Assembly: GCF_937616625.2 (NCBI RefSeq)
Contig: NC_065575.1
Coordinates: 26,473,001 to 26,537,000 of the forward strand
Reading direction: 5' to 3'
From: Mercurialis annua
Taxonomy: Eukaryota > Streptophyta > Magnoliopsida > Malpighiales > Euphorbiaceae
DNA length: 64,000 bases
The position numbers were made by a program, and so were the translations under genes. Shown here one piece after another: positions 11,706 through 24,496 of this stretch. The notes below the pieces were generated by a model. The model was not told the DNA's origin, made no database searches, and saw only the letters and a program-made list of their open reading frames with translations. Positions within the stretch are counted from its first letter, which is position 1, and the number at the start of each line of letters is the position of its first letter.

Positions 11706-14677
11706 CACTTTTCACGCACACTTTGCATAATATAACCTATACATGCTTAGGTAATCGGAACGACGAGTTAGAGAGACTTATGACACGATATACTAATCTA
11801 GCGTCACTTTTCACACACACTTTGCGTACTACAATCTAACCATGCTTAGGCAATCAGAACGACGCGTTGCAGAGACTTGTGACCTGACATACTAATATAG
11901 CATCACTTTTCATGCACACTCTGCGTAATATAACCTAAACATGCTTAGATAATCGGAACGACGTATTAAAAAGACTTGTGATGCGACATAGTAATCTAGC
12001 GTCACTTTTAACGCACACTTTCCGTAATATAACCTAACCATGCTTAGGTAATTGGAACGACGCGTTAGAGAGATTTGTGACGCGCATAAGCATGGTAATC
12101 AAAACGACGCATTAAAGAGACTTGAGATGCGACATATTAATCTAGCGTCATTTTTCACGCACATTTTGCGTAATATAACCTAACCATGCTTAGGTAAACG
12201 GAACGACGTGTTAAAGAGACTGGTGACGCGACATACTAATCTAGCTTCACTTTTCACGCACACTTTGCGTAATATAACCTAACAATGCTTAGGTAATCCG
12301 AACGATTCGTTAAAGAGACTAGAGACGCAACATACTAATCTATTGTTACATTGCACGCACACTTTGCGTAATATAACCTAACCATGCTTAGGTAATCGGA
12401 ACGACGCGTTTGAGAGACTTGTGATGCGACATACGCATGGTAATCGAAAGCGATGCATTAAAGAGACTTGAGACGCGACATACAATTCGAGCGAAACTTT
12501 TCACGCACACTTTACGTAATGTAACCTAACCATGCTTAGGTAATCGAAACGACGTGTTAAAGAGACTGGTGATGCAACATACTAATCTAGTTTCACTTTT
12601 CACGGACACTGCGCGTAAAATAACCTAACCATGCTTAGGTAATCCGAACGACGCGTTAAAGAAACTTGAGACGCGACATATACTTTGCATGCACACTTTG
12701 CGTAATATAACCTAACCATGCCTAGGTAATCGGAACAACGCGTTTAAGAGACTTGTGACGCGACATAAGCATGGTAATAAAAAACGATGCATTAAAGAGA
12801 CTTGAGACGTGACATACAAATCGAGAGTCACTTTTCACACACACTTTGCGTAATATAACCTAACCATGCTTAGGTAATCAGATCGACGCGTTAAAGAGAC
12901 TTGTGACGGGACATACTAATCTAGAATCACTTTTAACGCACACTTTGCGTAATATAACCGAACCATTCTTAGGTAATCGGAACAACGCGTGCGAGAGAAT
13001 TGTGATCCGACATAAGCATGGTAATCGAAACGACGCGTTAAAGAGACTTTAGACGCGACATACTAATCGAGCGTCACTCTTCACGCACACATTGCATAAT
13101 ATAGCCTAACCATGCTTAGGTAATTGGAACGATGCGATAGAGAGACTTGTGACGTGACATATACATGGTAATCGAAATGACGCATTATAGAGACTTGAGA
13201 CGCGACATACTAATCTAACGTCACTTTTCAAGCACACTTTGCGTAATATAACCTAACCATACTTAGGTAATCGGAACGACGCGTAAAAGAGACTTGTGAT
13301 GTGACATAGTAATCTAGCGTCACTTTTATCGCATTTTTTCCTTAATATAACCTAACCATGCTTAGGTAATCGGAACGACGCGTTAGAGAGACTTGAGACG
13401 CGACATACTAATCTAGCGTTACTTTTTACGCACACTTTACATAATATAACATAGCCATGCTTAGATAATCAGAACGACGCGATAAAGAGACTTGTGACGC
13501 TATCAAAATGACGCGTTATAGAGACTTGAGATGCGACATACTAATCTAGCGTCACTTGTCAAGCACACTTTGCGTAATATAACCTAACCATGGTAATCGA
13601 AACGACGCGAAAATAGACTTGTGATGCGACATAGTAATCTAGCGTCACTTTTAACGCACACTTTCCGTAATATAACCTACCATGCTTAGGTAATCGGAAT
13701 GACACGTTAGAGAGACTTGTGACGCGACATAAGCATGGTAATCGAAACGAAGTATTAAAAAGACTTGAGATGCGACATTATAATCTAGCATCACTTTTCA
13801 CGCACACTTCGCGTAATATAACCTTACCATGCTTATGTAATCGGAACGACGCGTTAAGGAGACTTGTGACACGACATACTAATCTAGCGTCACTTTTCAC
13901 GCACACTTTGCGTATTATAACCTAACCATGCTTAGGTAATCGGAACGACGCGTTAAAAAGACTTGTGACCCGACATACTAATTTAGAGTCAGTTTTCATG
14001 CACACTTTGCGTATTATAACCTAACCATGCTTCGGTAATCGAAACGATGCGTTTGAGAGACTTGTGATGCGTCGAAACGACGCGTTAAAGAGACTTGAGA
14101 CGTGTCCTACTAATCTATCGTCACTTTGCACGCACACTTTGCGTAATATAACCTAACCATGCTTAGATAATTGGAACGATGCGATAAAGAGAGTTGTGAC
14201 ATGACATACTAATCTAGCGTCACTTTTCACGCACATTTTGCGCAATATAGCCTAACCATGCTTACGTAATCAGAACGACGCGTTACAAAGACTTGAGACG
14301 CGACATACTAATCTACCGTCACTTTTCACGCACACTTTGTGTAATATAACCTATCCATGCTTAGGTAATCGTAACGACGCGTTAAAGATACTTGAGGCAC
14401 GACATACTAATCAATTGTCACTTTGCGTAATATAACCTAATCTAGCATGGATGCGACATACTAATCTAGCGTCACGTTACAAAGACAAGTTAGAGAGACA
14501 TGAGATGAGATGAGATGCGACATACTAATCAGAACGACAAGTTAGAGAGACATGAGATGCGACATACTAATCTAGCGTCACTTTTCACACATACTTTGCA
14601 TAATATAACCTAACCATGCTTAGGTAATCGAAACGACACGTTACAAAGACTTGAGATGCGACATACTAATCTATTCC
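11706..14677 (-). repeat. 2972-bp HOR, upstream array, unit 1
   Basis: Complete HOR unit, nearly identical in length and sequence to those at 33305-48168. Unit phase is set at CACTTTTCACGC before the CTTATGACACGATATAC landmark (11779). Further landmarks are CATACAATTCGAGCG, TCGCATTTTTTCC and the ATGAGATGAGATGAGATGC run near 14500. It has roughly 26 long and seven recognisable short monomers, some short ones decayed. The flank upstream of it, from 11536, is also shared with the flank of the downstream array from 33135. Confidence 0.9.
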
Positions 14678-17157
14678 CACTTTTCACGCACACTTTGCAT
14701 AATATAACCTAAACATGCTTAGGTAATCGGAACGACGAGTTAGAGAGACTTATGACACGATATACTAATCTAGCGTCACTTTTCACACACACTTTGTGTA
14801 CTATAATCTAACCATGCTTAGGCAATCAGAACGACGCGTTGCAGAGACTTGTGACCTGACATACTAATATAGCATCACTTTTCATGCACACTCTGCGTAA
14901 TATAACCTAAACATGCTTAGATAATCGGAACGACGTATTAAAAAGACTTGAGACGCGACATACAATTCGAGCGAAACTTTTCACGCACACTTTACATAAT
15001 GTAACCTAACCATGCTTAGGTAATCGAAACGACGTGTTAAAGAGACTGGTGATGCAACATACTAATCTAGTTTCACTTTTCACGGACACTGCGCGTAAAA
15101 TAACCTAACCATGCTTAGGTAATCCGAACGACGCGTTAAAGAAACTTGAGACGCGACATATACTTTGCATGCACACTTTGCGTAATATAACCTAACCATG
15201 CCTAGGTAATCGGAACAACGCGTTTAAGAGACTTGTGACGCGACATAAGCATGGTAATAAAAAACGATGCATTAAAGAGACTTGAGACGTGACATACAAA
15301 TCGAGAGTCACTTTTCACACACACTTTGCGTAATATAACCTAACCATGCTTAGGTAATCAGATCGACGCGTTAAAGAGACTTGTGACGGGACATACTAAT
15401 CTAGAGTCACTTTTAACGCACACTTTGCGTAATATAACCGAACCATTCTTAGGTAATCGGAACAACGCGTGCGAGAGAATTGTGATCCGACATAAGCATG
15501 GTAATCGAAACGACGCGTTAAAGAGACTTTAGACGCGACATACTAATCGAGCGTCACTCTTCATGCACACATTGCATAATATAGCCTAACCATGCTTAGG
15601 TAATTGGAACGATGCGATAGAGAGACTTGTGACGCGACATATACATGGTAATCGAAATGACGCATTATAGAGACTTGAGACGCGACATACTAATCTAACG
15701 TCACTTTTCAAGCACACTTTGCGTAATATAACCTAACCATACTTAGGTAATCGGAACGACGCGTAAAAGAGACTTGTGATGTGACATAGTAATCTAGCGT
15801 CACTTTTATCGCATTTTTTCCTTAATATAACCTAACCATGCTTAGGTAATCGGAACGACGCGTTAGAGAGACTTGAGACGCGACATACTAATCTAGCGTT
15901 ACTTTTTACACACACTTTACATAATATAACATAGCCATGCTTAGATAATCAGAACGACGCGATAAAGAGACTTGTGACGCTATCAAAATGACGCGTTACA
16001 GAGACTTGAGATGCGACATACTAATCTAGCGTCACTTGTCAAGCACACTTTGCGTAATATAACCTAACCATGGTAATCGAAACGACGCGAAAATAGACTT
16101 GTGATGCGACATAGTAATCTAGCGTCACTTTTAACGCACACTTTCCGTAATATAACCTACCATGCTTAGGTAATCGGAATGACACGTTAGAGAGACTTGT
16201 GACGCGACATAAGCATGGTAATCGAAACGAAGTATTAAAAAGACTTGAGATGCGACATTATAATCTAGCATCACTTTTCACGCACACTTCGCGTAATATA
16301 ACCTTACCATGCTTATGTAATCGGAACGACGCGTTAAGGAGACTTGTGACACGACATACTAATCTAGCGTCACTTTTCACGCACACTTTGCGTATTATAA
16401 CCTAACCATGCTTAGGTAATCGGAACGACGCGTTAAAAAGACTTGTGACCCGACATACTAATTTAGAGTCAGTTTTCATGCACACTTTGCGTATTATAAC
16501 CTAACCATGCTTCGGTAATCGAAACGATGCGTTTGAGAGACTTGTGACGCGTCGAAACGACGCGTTATAGAGACTTGAGACGTGTCCTACTAATCTATCG
16601 TCACTTTGCACGCACACTTTGCGTAATATAACCTAACCATGCTTAGATAATTGGAACGATGCGATAAAGAGAGTTGTGACATGACATACTAATCTAGCGT
16701 CACTTTTCACGCACATTTTGCGCAATATAGCCTAACCATGCTTACGTAATCAGAACGACGCGTTACAAAGACTTGAGACGCGACATACTAATCTAGCGTC
16801 ACTTTTCACGCACACTTTGCGTAATATAACCTATCCATGCTTAGGTAATCGTAACGACGCGTTAAAGATACTTGAGGCACGACATACTAATCAATTGTCA
16901 CTTTGCGTAATATAACCTAATCTAGCATGGATGCGACATACTAATCTAGCGTCACGTTACAAAGACAAGTTAGAGAGACATGAGATGAGATGAGATGCGA
17001 CATACTAATCAGAACGACAAGTTAGAGAGACATGAGATGCGACATACTAATCTAGCGTCACTTTTCACACATACTTTGCATAATATAACCTAACCATGCT
17101 TAGGTAATCGAAACGACACGTTACAAAGACTTGAGATGCGACATACTAATCTATTCC
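14678..17157 (-). repeat. 2.97-kb HOR, upstream array, unit 2, with ~492-bp deletion
   Basis: Second direct copy, 2480 bp long. It follows unit 1 up to the ATTAAAAAGACTTG at about 14939-14952 and then continues at the place that corresponds to about 12467 in unit 1 (AGACGCGACATACAATTC). The lost segment is flanked by near-identical AAAGACTTG / AAGAGACTTG, so misalignment of two monomers explains it. The array ends at CTATTCCC (17151-17158), after which the sequence leaves the HOR. Confidence 0.9.
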
Positions 17158-18232
17158 CACTTTTAGCGCACACTTTGTGTAATATAACCTAACCATGCTT
17201 AGGTAATTGGAACGACGCGTTAAAGAGACTTGTGAGGCGACATACTAATCTAGCCTCACTTTTCACGCACACTTTGCGTAGTACTAGCCATGCTTATAGG
17301 TAATAGAAACGACGCGACATACTAATCTATTGTCACTTTTCACGGACACTTTGTATAATATAACCTAACCATTCTTAGGTAATCGGAACGACGCGTTAGA
17401 GAGACTTGTTAAGCGACATAAACAAGGTAATCGAAACGACGTGATGAAGAGACTTGAGACGCGACATACTAATCTAGCGTCACTTCTTACAGACACTTTG
17501 CGTAATACAAACTTACCATGCTTAAATAATCGGAACGGCACGTTAAAGATACCTGAGACGTGACATACTAATCTAGCATCACGAATCACACACACTTTTC
17601 GTAAAATAAACTAACCATGCTGAAGTACTCGGACTGACGCGTTAAAGAGACTTGAGAAGCGACACACTAATCAATTATCTCTTTTCACGCACACTTTGTG
17701 TAATATAACCAAACTATGCTTAGGTAATCGAAACGACGCGTTAAAGAGACTTGCAATGCGACATACTTATCTAGCGTCACTGTTGATGCACACTTTGCAT
17801 AATATAACCTAAAGATGCTTATGTAATCAGAACGACACGTTAGAGAGACTTGAGATGCGACATACTAATCTAGCGTCATTGTTCACGCACACTTTGCGTA
17901 ATATAACCTTACCATGCTTATGTAATCGGAACGACGCGTTAAAAAGACTTGAGATGCGACATACTAATCTATTGTCACTTTTGACGCATATAATATAACC
18001 TAACCATGCTTAGGTAATTGGAACGACGCGTTAAAGAGACTTGAGACGCGACATACTAATCTAGCATCACTTTTCATGCACACTTTGCATATTATAACCT
18101 AACCATGCTTAGGTAATCGAACCGACGCGTTAAAAAGACTTGAGGCGCGACATACTAATCTAAAGTCACTTTTCATGGACACTTCGCGTAATATAACCTA
18201 ACCATGCTTAAGTAATGGAAACGACACATTAG

Positions 18233-18288
18233 AGAGACTTGTGACGTGACATAAGCATGGTAATAAAGACGACGCGTCACAAGTCTCT
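18233..18288. repeat. Orientation switch 2 (reverse to forward), inverted arms
   Basis: AGAGACTTGTGACG at 18233-18246 has its perfect reverse complement CGTCACAAGTCTCT at 18275-18288, with 28 bases between. The left side reads reverse and the right side forward. The left arm belongs to a short-form monomer (its CATAAGCATGGTAAT lies in the spacer). The same join is present in copy B at 50423-50478. Confidence 0.9.
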
Positions 18289-21200
18289 TTTAAGCGTCGT
18301 TCCGAACACCTAAGCATGGTTAGAAAATATTACACAAAGTGTGCGTGAAAAGTGACGCTAGATTAGTATGTCGCGTCTCATGTCTCTTTAACTCGCCGGT
18401 CCGATTACCTAAGCATGGTTAGGTTATATTGCGCAAAGTGTGCGTGAAAAGTGACGCAAGATTTGTATGTCGCGTCTAAAGTCTCTTTAAGGCGTCGTTT
18501 CATTACCATTCTTATGTCGCGTCACAAGTCTCTCTAAAGCATCGTTCCAATTACCTAAGCATGGTTAGTTTATATTACGCAAAGTGTGCGTGAAAAGTGA
18601 AATAGATTAGTATGTCGCGTCTCAAGTCTTTTGACGCTTCGTTCCGATTACCTAAGCATGGTAAGGATAAATTACGCAACGAGTGCGTAAAATGTGATGC
18701 TAGATTAGTATGTCGTGTCTCAAGCCTCTTTAACGAGTCGTTCCGATTACCTAAGAATGGTTAGGTTATATTATAAAAACTGTGCGTGGAAAGTGACGGT
18801 AGATTAGTATGTAGCGTCTCAAGTGTCTTTAACCCGTCGTTTCGATTACCATGCTTATGTCTCGTCACAAGTAATGGTTAGGTTATATTACGCAAAGTGT
18901 ACGTTAAAAGTGACGCTAGATTACTATGTCGCGTCACAAGTTTCTTTAACGCGTCATTCCGATTATCTAAGCATGGCTAGGTTATATAAGCAAAGTGTGC
19001 GTGAAAACTAACGCTAGATTAGAATGTCGTGTCTCAAGTCTCTTTAACGCGTCGTTTTGATGACCACGCTTATGTCGCGTCATAAGTCTCTCTAACGCGT
19101 CGTTATAATTACCTAAGCATGGTTAGTTTATATTATGGAAAGTGTGCGTTAAAAGTGAAGTTAGATTACTATGTCCCCTCGCAAGTCTGTTTAACGCGTC
19201 GTTCTGATTACCTAAGCATGGTTTGGTTATATTACGTAAAGTTTGCGTGAAACGGGATGCTACATTAGTATGTTGCGTCACAAGTCTCTATAACGCGTCG
19301 TTCCGATTACCCAAGATGGTTAGGTTATATTACAAAAAGCGTGCGTAAAAAGTGACGCTAGGTTAGTATGTCACGTCTCAAGTCTCTTTAACGCGTTGTT
19401 CCGATTACCTAAGTGTCATTAGGTTATATTACGCAAACTGTTCATAAAAAATGACGCTAGATTAGTATGTTTCAAGTCTCTTTAACGCATCGTTTTGATT
19501 ACTATGCTTATGTCGCCTCACAAGTCTCTTTAACGCATTGTTCCGAACACCTAAGCATGGTTTGGTTATATGACACAAAGTGTGAGTGAAAAATGACACT
19601 AGATTAGTATATCGCGTCTCATGTCTCTTTAACGCGTCAGACCGATAACCTAAGCACTGTTAGGTTATATTGCACAAAGTGTGCGTGAAAAGTGACGCTA
19701 GAGTAGTATGTCGCGTCTCAAGTGTCTTTAACGCATCGTTCCAATTACCTTAAGCATTGTTAGTTTGCGCAAAGCGTGCGTGAAAAGTGAAATAGATCAT
19801 TATGTCGCGACTCAAGTCTTTTAGACGCGTCGTTCCGATTACCTAAGCATGGCTAGGTTACGAAAAGAGTGCGTAAAAAGTGATGCTAGATTTGTATGTC
19901 ATTCCTAAAGTCTCTTTAACGCGTCATTCCGATAACCTATGCAAGGTTCGGTTATATTACGCAAAGTGTGCATTAAAAGTGACAATAGATTAGTATGTCG
20001 CATCTCAACTCTTTTTAACGCGTTGTTTTGATTACCTAAGCAAGGTTATGTTGTATTATGCAAAGTGTGCGGGAAAAGTGACGCTAGATTAGTCTGTCGC
20101 GTCTCAAGTGGCTTTAACACGTCCTTTCGATTACCATGCTTATGTCGCGTCACAACTCTCTCTAACGCGTTGTTCCGATTACCTAAGCATGGTTAGGTTA
20201 CATTACGTAAAGTGTATGTTAAAAGTGACGCTAGATTACTATGTCGCGTCACAAGTTTCATTAATGCATCGTTCCGATTACCTAAGCGTGGTTAGGTTAT
20301 ATTACGCAAAGTGTGCGTGAAAAGTTACTCTATATTAGTATGTCGCGTCTCAAGTCTCTTGAACGCGTTGTTTTGATTATCATGCTTATGTCGCGTCACA
20401 AGTTTCTCTAACGTGTTGTTCTGATTACCTAAGCATGGCTAATTTATATTATGGAAAGTGTGCGTTAAAAGTGAAGCTAGAAAACTATGTCGCGTCATAA
20501 GTCTCTTGAACGCGTCGTTCCGATTACCCAAGCATGGCTAGGTTACATTACGCAAAGTGTGCGTGAAAATTGACGCTAGATTAGTATGTCGCATCACAAG
20601 TCTCTTTAATGCATCCTTCCGATTACCTAAGAATGGTTAGGTTATATACGCAAAGTGTGTGTGAATAGTGACGCTAGATTAGTATGTCGCGTCTCAAGTC
20701 TCTATAACGCGTCTATTCGATTACCATGCTTATGTCGCGTCACAAGTCTCTCTAACGTGTCGTTCTGATTACCTAATCATGGTTGGGTTATATTTTGCAA
20801 AGTGTGCGTTAAAATTGACGGTAGAGTACTATGTCGTGTCACAAGTCACTTTAACCCGTCGTTCCGATTATCTTAGCAAAGTTAGGTTATATTACGCAAA
20901 GTGTGCGTGAAAAGTGACGCTAGATTTGTATGTGGCATCTCAAGTGTCTTTAACGCATTGTTCCGATTAACTAAGCATGGTTAGATTACATTATGCAAAG
21001 TGTGCTTGAAAAGTGATGCTAGATTAGTTTGTCGCATCTCAAGTCCCTTTAACGCGTCGTTTTGATTAACTAAGAATGGTTAGGTTATATTACACAAAGT
21101 GTGCGTGAAAAGTGACGCTAGATTAGTATGTCGTGTCTCAAGTCTCTTTAACGCGTCGTTTCGATTACCATGCTTATGTCGCGTCACAAGTCTCTCTAAC

Positions 21201-22465
21201 GCGTCGTTCCAATTACCTAAGCATCGTTAAGTTATATTACGCAAAGTGTGCGTGAAAAGTGACGCTAGGTTAGTATGTCGCGTCTCAAGTGTCTTTAACC
21301 CGTCGTTCCGATTACCATACTTATGTCGCGTCACAAGTCTCTGTAACGCGTCGTTCCGATTACCTAAGCATGGTTAGGTTATATTATGCAAAGCGTGTGT
21401 AAAAAGTGACGCTAGATTAGTATGTCGCGTCTCAAGTCTCTTTATCGCGTCGTTCCGATTACCTAAGCATCGTTAGGTTATATTACGCAAAGTGTGCATG
21501 AAAAGTGAAGCTAGATTAGTATGTTGCGTATCAAGTCCCATTAACGCGTCGTTCCGATTAACTAAGCATGGTTAGGTTACATTACGCAAAATATGCGTGA
21601 AAAATGACGCTAGATTAGTATGTCGCATCTCAAGTCTCTTTAACGCGTCGTTTCGATTACCTAAGCATGGTTAGGTTATATTACGCAAAGTGTGCGTGAA
21701 AAGTGACGTTAGATTAGTATTTCGCGTCTCAAGTCTCTTTAACGCCTTTTTTCAATTAGCATGCTTATGTCGCGTCACAAGTCTCACTAACGCGCCGTTC
21801 CGATTACATATGAATGCTTAGGTTAAATTACGCAAAGTGTGCTTGAAAAGTCACACTAGATTAGTATGTCGCGTCTCAAGTCTTTGTAACGCGTCGTTTC
21901 AATTACCATGCTTATGTCGCGTCACAAGTCTCTCTAACACGTCGCTAGATTAGTATATCGCGTCACAAGTCTATTTTGCTCGTCGTTCTGATTACCTAAG
22001 AATGGTTAGGTTATATTACGCAAAGTGTACGTGAAAAGTGACGCTAGATTAGTATGTCACGTCTTAAGTCTCTTTAACGCGTCGGTACGATTATGTCAGC
22101 ATGATTAGGTTATATTACGCAAAGTGTACGTGAAAACGCTAGATTAGTATGTCGCGCCACAACTCTCTTTAACTCGTCTTTCTGATTACCATGGTTTTGT
22201 TATATTACGCAAAGTGTGCGTGAAAAGTGACGCTAGATTAGTATGTCGCTTCACAAATCTCTTTAACGTGTCGTTCCAATTACCTAAGCATGGTTAGGTT
22301 ATATTACGCAAAGTGTGCCTGAAAAGTGACTCTAGATTAGTATGTCGCATTTCAAGTCTCTTTAACGCGTCGTTTCGATTACCTAAGCATGGTTAGGTTA
22401 TATTACGCAAACTGTGCGTGAAAAGTGACGCAAGATTAGTATGTCGCATCTCAAGTCTCTTTAAC
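18275..22465 (+). repeat. Satellite block C, forward orientation (copy A)
   Basis: Forward satellite of about 4.2 kb with the same long and short monomers as 1-9056. It contains HOR-like markers shared with the 2.2-kb unit, such as the AAGTCTTTTGACGC / GAGTGCGTAAAATGTGATGC monomer near 18626, repeated near 19822 about 1.2 kb later in a diverged form. It has no recent internal HOR duplication. No gene or insertion. Confidence 0.93.
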
Positions 22466-22480
22466 GCGACATAGTAATCT
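22433..22480. repeat. Orientation switch 3 (forward to reverse), inverted arms
   Basis: AGATTAGTATGTCGC at 22433-22447 faces GCGACATAGTAATCT at 22466-22480, an inverted repeat with 14 of 15 positions matching and an 18-base spacer. Forward monomers lie to the left and reverse monomers to the right. The same join is at 54722-54769 in copy B. Confidence 0.88.
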
Positions 22481-23423
22481 AGCTTCACTTTTAATGCACA
22501 CTTTCCATAATATAAACTAACCATGCTTAGATAATTAGAACGACTCGTTAGACAGACTTGTGATGCGACTTAAGGATGGTAATCGAAGCTACGCGTTAAA
22601 GAGACTTGAGACGCGACATAATAATCTAGAGTCACGTTTCACGCACACTTTGCGTAATATAACCTAATCACACTTAGGTAATCGGAACGACGCGTTAAAG
22701 AAACTTGTGACGCGACGTAGTAATCTAGCGTCACTTTTAATGCACACTTTGCGTGATATAGCCAAACCATGTTTAGGTAATCGGGACGATTTAGAGAGAC
22801 TTGTAACGCGACATAGGCATGTTATTCGAAACAACGGGTTAAAGACACTTGAGACGCGACATACTAATCTAGCGTCACTTTTCACGTACACATTGCGTAA
22901 ATATACCTAACCATGATTAGGTAATCGAAACGACACGTTAAAAGAGACATGAGACGCGACATACTAATCTATTGTCACTTTTAACGCACACTTTGCGTAA
23001 TATAAAATAACCATGAGGGTAACCGGAACAATGCGTTAAAAAGACTCGAGACACAACATACCAATCTAGCATCACTTTTCCGCACTCTTTGCAGAATTTA
23101 ACCTAACCATGCTTAGGTAATCGGAAACTATGCGTCAAAAACACTTGAGACGCGACATATTAATATATTTAACTTTAAACGCACAATTTGCGTAATATAA
23201 ACTAATGATGCTTATGTAATTGGAACGATGCGTTAGAGAGAGACTTGTGACGCGAAAAAAGAATGGTAATGAAACGATGCCTTAAAGAGACTTTAGATGC
23301 AACATACGAATCTAGCGTCACTTTTCACGCACACTTTACGTAATATAACCTAACCATGGTTAGGTAATCGGAACGACGCGTTAGACAGACTTGTGACGCA
23401 ACATACTAATCTAGCGTCACTTT
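22466..23423 (-). repeat. Satellite block D, left part, reverse orientation (copy A)
   Basis: About 1 kb of reverse-oriented, fairly diverged satellite between orientation switch 3 and the retroelement. The last satellite bases are CTAGCGTCACTTT; the expected continuation TCACGCAC is missing and unrelated AT-rich sequence begins at 23424. Confidence 0.9.
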
Positions 23424-24362
23424 CCAAAGTTGGTTTTTGGTTGAGTTGCCAGTAAATATTTTGAAATATTATGTTTGGTCTGGTGTTAACAAGCGATGGT
23501 TTCAAATGATATTTTATGAGATAAATCATTGTTTTAAGAATTTAACGTTGAAGTTATTTTATCATGTTGTAGTATGCCAGCATTTTAAATTTTTGGGATT
23601 TACAGAATAGATGTTTGAAATCAAAGATTTCTCACTTGAGTTTTAAATTACCGTTTAGCGGTTGGTTTAAATTGAGCTCCCAAAATTTGAAGGGATGGAA
23701 ATTTTATTAAAATACTTTTCCGGATTTACAAATATTTTAAATACGTTTTATAAACGATTGTTTTGGGTTCGACTTGGGTCACCCAAATTTAGGAGTTGAG
23801 CTTGGTAGTTGTAATGACTCGGCTAGCTCGATAATTTTATTGTCTGAGATACTTGGGTATCCGTTTTAAAGCAACTGATTAATAAGAAGAGATTTTTACA
23901 AAATGTGATTTTGTTTTAACCTTGGGGCTCAGCAAAATTTGGAAGTTTTCGTATTTGTTTTTAATTTCAAAACGAATTTTGAAGCGTACTATTAAAGGAC
24001 GATATATTTACATGGTAAATTTGTAATGAGATTTCAAGGAAATGTTGTGGCATATCCTGATTTGTTCTAAGAATGCTTGAGTTAATTGTGTTCAATGGCA
24101 TGGTTTCGTGGTTTACGATTTTCAGATTTGTTATCTTGTGAACATTATTTGTGTTTTATAACTCGCTTGTCTGTTGGACTAAGTTGATTGTTTTAGTTTT
24201 GTCTCTTCGTGCGGTGTAGCACGTGAGATGATCTAATCATGTGGTTATGGTTGCCTTACCTCGATGTATAGTTTTGACCTTTGAGTAAGATCTTCTTTTA
24301 GATCTTGTTTCTCTTTTGTTCGGTTTTGGGTTGCGCGGGGCTTTGCTGTTTCTGTTTCGTGG

Positions 24363-24496
24363 ATCGAAACCTTGGGGTTTCGATATCGAGGATTACGAGG
24401 GAAGTACTTCCTTCGGATTGGCTGATGATATCTGATTATCCTAGATCGGATATTGAAAACTCTGAACCGAGAAGATAGACCGGTGTATTAATACAC
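24363..24496. repeat. Cluster of perfect palindromes in the retroelement (copy A)
   Basis: Three perfect inverted repeats lie within 134 bp: ATCGAAACC / GGTTTCGAT with a TTGG loop (24363-24384), GGAAGTACTTCC (24400-24411) and GTGTATTAATACAC (24483-24496). The cluster lies about 530 bp after the ACTCGGCTAGCTC motif, much as the structured motif cluster at 29055-29197 lies about 515 bp after the same motif in the LTR. Copy B has it at 56656-56789. Confidence 0.7.

Larger units (their letters stand above)
9057..18274 (-). repeat. Satellite block B, reverse orientation
   Basis: Tandem satellite of the same family as 1-9056 read on the minus strand: the plus strand shows AACCTAACCATGCTTAGG, TTCACGCACACTTTGCGT and GAGACTTGAGACGCGACAT. 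Long and short forms are mixed; the short form shows as CATAAGCATGGTAATCG. The stretch 9057-11705 has no repeat unit that I can define above the monomer, although the variant with AGATAATTGGAA and GATGCGATAAAGAG (near 9502 and 11404) is also part of the 2.97-kb HOR further on. No gene and no insertion are visible. Confidence 0.95.

Noticed and set aside
14495..14520. ATGAGATGAGATGAGATGC microsatellite-like run in each HOR unit
   Set aside because: Only about three imperfect GATGA steps, fixed in all seven HOR copies; a local slippage variant and useful as a landmark but not a separate feature.
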